The notes under the pieces are model-generated. The model had not been told where the DNA came from, made no database searches, and saw nothing but the letters and a program-made list of their open reading frames with translations. From CAUUJV01 sp963545565 (GTDB lineage: Bacteria; Actinomycetota; Actinomycetes; Actinomycetales; Bifidobacteriaceae): a stretch of DNA of 64,000 nt. Below, piece after piece: positions 62,071 through 64,000 of this stretch (its first letter is position 1; each line of letters starts with the position of its first letter). Location of the stretch: the NCBI GenBank assembly GCA_963545565.1, contig CAUUJV010000003.1, positions 121,880 through 185,879 on the forward strand, read 5' to 3'. A program made the position numbers and the translations under genes.

Positions 62071-62148
62071 GTGGCAAGTATCAAAGATGTTGCGCAAGAA
62101 TCAGATGTGTCCATCAGCACGGTTTCCTATGTCTTTTCTGAAACTTAA
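62071..62148 (+). pseudogene. Remnant of a LacI-family regulator (helix-turn-helix only)
   Basis: A GTG-started frame of 25 codons reads as the start of a LacI repressor: IKDVA, then VSISTVSYVF, and stops at TAA just after. No matching effector domain follows in any frame before the chorismate mutase gene. TATGCT at 62057-62062 could be a surviving -10 box giving a leaderless message. It is most likely the stump left by deletion of a full regulator. Confidence 0.7.
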
Positions 62149-62226
62149 TTTTTCTTCTAGCTTCTTCCAATTCCTTCTGGCTCTTCTCAACTCAATTTCT
62201 CTAGAAGTGCTTATAGAGTTAAAAAT

Positions 62227-62589
62227 ATGAGCACCAAAAATACTGAGAACGTTGAGAACACTGAAGTTTCAGAGAAAAATGCTGATGATGAGGTCTCCCG
62301 TGCTGCCGCTCATGGAATAGCAGAGCAACGTGAAATCATTGATTCTGTTGATGAACAGATTATCCGTCTTTTAGCTCAGCGTTTTCAGGCAACTCAGCGA
62401 GTAGGAGAGTTTAAGGCTCAGGCAGGGTTTGCTGCTTTCGATAGTGCTCGTGAGGAACGTCAGCAAGAGCGTACCGCTGAAATTGCGAAGAATGTAGGTC
62501 TTGAAGAAGAAATTGCTCATTCATATCTCGATTTTGTTGTTACCGAGTCAAAAAAACGTCATAAAAAAATTGCTGAGAGGAAGCAGTAA
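62227..62589 (+). CDS. Chorismate mutase (AroQ class)
   Basis: It converts chorismate to prephenate for phenylalanine and tyrosine. The 120-residue all-helical protein has an acidic N-terminal extension of ~30 residues, then the AroQ helix IIDSVDEQIIRLLAQRFQAT, VGEFKA, and a C-terminal helix SYLDFVVTESKKRHK. It is monofunctional, without a prephenate dehydratase domain. TATAGA at 62212-62217 may be its -10 box, which would give a very short or absent leader. It converges on valS. Confidence 0.88.
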   Translation: MSTKNTENVENTEVSEKNADDEVSRAAAHGIAEQREIIDSVDEQIIRLLAQRFQATQRVGEFKAQAGFAAFDSAREERQQERTAEIAKNVGLEEEIAHSYLDFVVTESKKRHKKIAERKQ

Positions 62590-62598
62590 AAACGAAAT

Positions 62599-62630
62599 GA
62601 CCGGTTCTGCAATAATACAGAGCCGGTCTT
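62599..62630. terminator. Bidirectional terminator between chorismate mutase and valS
   Basis: GACCGG (62599-62604) pairs with CCGGTC (62623-62628), with an inner CTG/CAG arm, between convergent genes. T-tracts on either side are short. Confidence 0.65.
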
Positions 62631-62704
62631 AATACGTAGGTCTTAATATATGGAGAGCCTTACAGACGTAATAGCTGCAAGACTCTTTAGACCACTACTT
62701 CCTG

Positions 62705-64000
62705 CTACTTCTTTGGTTTGCGAGCTGGTGCTTCTCCGAGTTCGCTTGCAGTTACTGCAATGCCGTTAAAGTCGCTATCTTGGGCAGCATCTTCTGCTGA
62801 GACGGAGATAACGGTAACTTCGCCAGTAGCTTTACCTGCTTCGCGAATGTCAGTCATGCACTCATTCACTGCAGAAACTCCTGCTTCTTCAACGCTAAGA
62901 GTTGCAGAAAGAATAGGAGTCTTCATAGAAACCTTGGCTTCAGACTTGATTTTGCGCAGTGCTGCAAGAGCCTTACCTGCCCACTCAAGCATGCTCGGAT
63001 CTGCATTGCTAGCAGCTTCACGGTAGAGATCTGCCGCTGGCCATGTTGCACGGTGCACTGACTCAGCATCTGCATGCATCCAGCTGTACACTTCTTCTGT
63101 TGCATAAGGGAGGTATGGAGCAAACAAGCGTGCGAACGCGTCAAGCACAAGTCCCAGAGTGGTGCGAGCAGAAAGTACTTCAGTTTCACTTGGAACATGA
63201 CCTGTTGCGTCAGCCGTACCATAAGCGCGGTTCTTTGCAAGTTCAATATAGTCATCGCAGAACTGCCAGAAGAAAGTCTCGATGTTCTCCAAAGCGCGAG
63301 CATGGTCGTAGGTGTTCAAAGCCTCGGTCGCAATATCGATAACGTTTGCAAGGTTTGCCATTACGGAGCGGTCAAGATCAACGGTTACATCAGATGCCTT
63401 CCACTCAGCCTGAGCAGGGGAAGAAACATGGTGATTCTCATCTTCGCGGCCAATTGCTAAAGCAAACTTAGTTGCGTTAAGCAGCTTGATTGCAAGTCGG
63501 CGACCAATTTTCATCTGGTCAACTTCATAAGCTGCATCAGTACCAAGGCGAGCAGAAGCTGCCCAATATCGCACTGCGTCTGCGCCAAACTTTTCAATTG
63601 GTTCGCTAGGCACCACCACATTACCCTTAGACTTACTCATCTTCTTATGGTCTGGGTCGAGAATCCATCCCGAAAGAGCAGTGTGCTTCCAAGGAAGAAC
63701 CTTATTCTCAAGGTGAGCACGAGCAACAGAACTGAACAACCAAGTACGAATAATATCCTGACCCTGAGGGCGCAAATCCATAGGGAATGTGGCATTAAAG
63801 ATTGCTTCATTCTCCTCACCAGGCTCAGCCCAGCGAGTGACAATCTGAGGAGTCATAGAGCTCGTTGCCCATGTATCCATAATGTCCTGTTCGGCAGTGA
63901 ATCCGCCAGGAACGTCACGCTGATCCTCAGTGTATCCTGCAGGAACATCAGTAGTTGGGTCAATAGGAAGAATCGACTCATCTGGAATAATCGGGTTTGC
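62705..64000 (-). CDS. valS: Valyl-tRNA synthetase (5' part outside window)
   Basis: The last 431 codons of a class I synthetase. Seen are GFTAEQDIMDTWATSSMTPQ, RPQGQDIIRTWLFSSVARAH, and the KMSKS loop in DPDHKKMSKSKGNVV. The anticodon-binding domain follows (NANVI-equivalent NLANVIDIATEALNTYDHA, FLAPYLPYATEEVYSWMH). The frame is open to the window edge, so the apparent Met at 63880 is internal. The usual long C-terminal coiled-coil arm appears replaced by a short Ig-like or beta segment (AGKATGEVTVISVSAEDAA), as in other actinobacterial ValS. Confidence 0.93.
   Translation of the reverse strand, partial: ANPIIPDESILPIDPTTDVPAGYTEDQRDVPGGFTAEQDIMDTWATSSMTPQIVTRWAEPGEENEAIFNATFPMDLRPQGQDIIRTWLFSSVARAHLENKVLPWKHTALSGWILDPDHKKMSKSKGNVVVPSEPIEKFGADAVRYWAASARLGTDAAYEVDQMKIGRRLAIKLLNATKFALAIGREDENHHVSSPAQAEWKASDVTVDLDRSVMANLANVIDIATEALNTYDHARALENIETFFWQFCDDYIELAKNRAYGTADATGHVPSETEVLSARTTLGLVLDAFARLFAPYLPYATEEVYSWMHADAESVHRATWPAADLYREAASNADPSMLEWAGKALAALRKIKSEAKVSMKTPILSATLSVEEAGVSAVNECMTDIREAGKATGEVTVISVSAEDAAQDSDFNGIAVTASELGEAPARKPKK

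Overview
This 64 kb window is a gene-dense bacterial chromosome segment. Gene content and order point to a low-GC member of the Bifidobacteriaceae, most likely Gardnerella. The reasons are bifidobacterial/actinobacterial neighbourhoods (an NdgR-like IclR regulator divergent from leuCD; murA-plsC-gpsA-ddl; coaD-coiled coil-DUF177-rpmF-rnc; rpsP-khpA-rimM), DUF3039, and Rho with a long disordered insert. The genus call is inference. There is no phage, insertion sequence, CRISPR array or rRNA. The window cuts an IclR regulator at the left edge and valS at the right edge.

Layout. 1-2.7 kb: leucine biosynthesis (leuC, leuD) and its likely regulator. 2.8-4.8 kb: an AgrA/AgrC-type (LytTR/GHKL) two-component pair with no peptide gene beside it. 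4.9-11.0 kb: a carbohydrate operon of a membrane-anchored, domain-permuted GH3 enzyme, a small four-helix membrane protein and a GH2 enzyme. 11-16.9 kb: a dihydroorotate dehydrogenase-family gene, then envelope and lipid genes murA, plsC, gpsA, ddl. 16.8-19.8 kb: a MscS channel and a YcgR/YcgQ-like permease pair.

19.8-22.7 kb is the most distinctive region. A COG0523 (CobW-like) protein that has lost its Walker A motif is divergent from six tiny cysteine-poor ribosomal protein paralogues (L28, L33, S14, L31, L36, L32). A 13-bp palindrome resembling a Zur box sits inside the promoter spacer between them. The zinc-ribbon counterparts of L28 (22.8 kb) and L32 (46.2 kb) are in the same window, so the zinc-sparing swap can be read directly.

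23-29.5 kb: recG, rsmD, trmD, a LacI regulator, rimM, khpA, rpsP. 29.8-34.8 kb: two tandem, translationally overlapping YhgE/Pip membrane proteins. 34.9-39.4 kb: cysS, ffh and a membrane endonuclease/exonuclease/phosphatase-family protein. 39.5-45 kb: a glutamine amidotransferase, an ABC-F protein, ilvB and ilvN. 45.2-48.7 kb: rnc, rpmF, DUF177, a DivIVA-like coiled coil, coaD. 48.7-55 kb: DUF3039, pncB, a Pr6Pr membrane protein, an ArsR-type regulator with a frameshifted MFS transporter, rph, rdgB. 55-64 kb: an AEC transporter, tRNA-Leu, tRNA-Thr, a mannose-1-phosphate guanylyltransferase, pgi, rho, a LacI remnant, chorismate mutase and partial valS.

Functional themes are branched-chain amino acid synthesis (leuCD, ilvBN), translation and ribosome assembly, zinc-limitation adaptation of the ribosome, glycan use at the cell surface, and envelope precursor synthesis.
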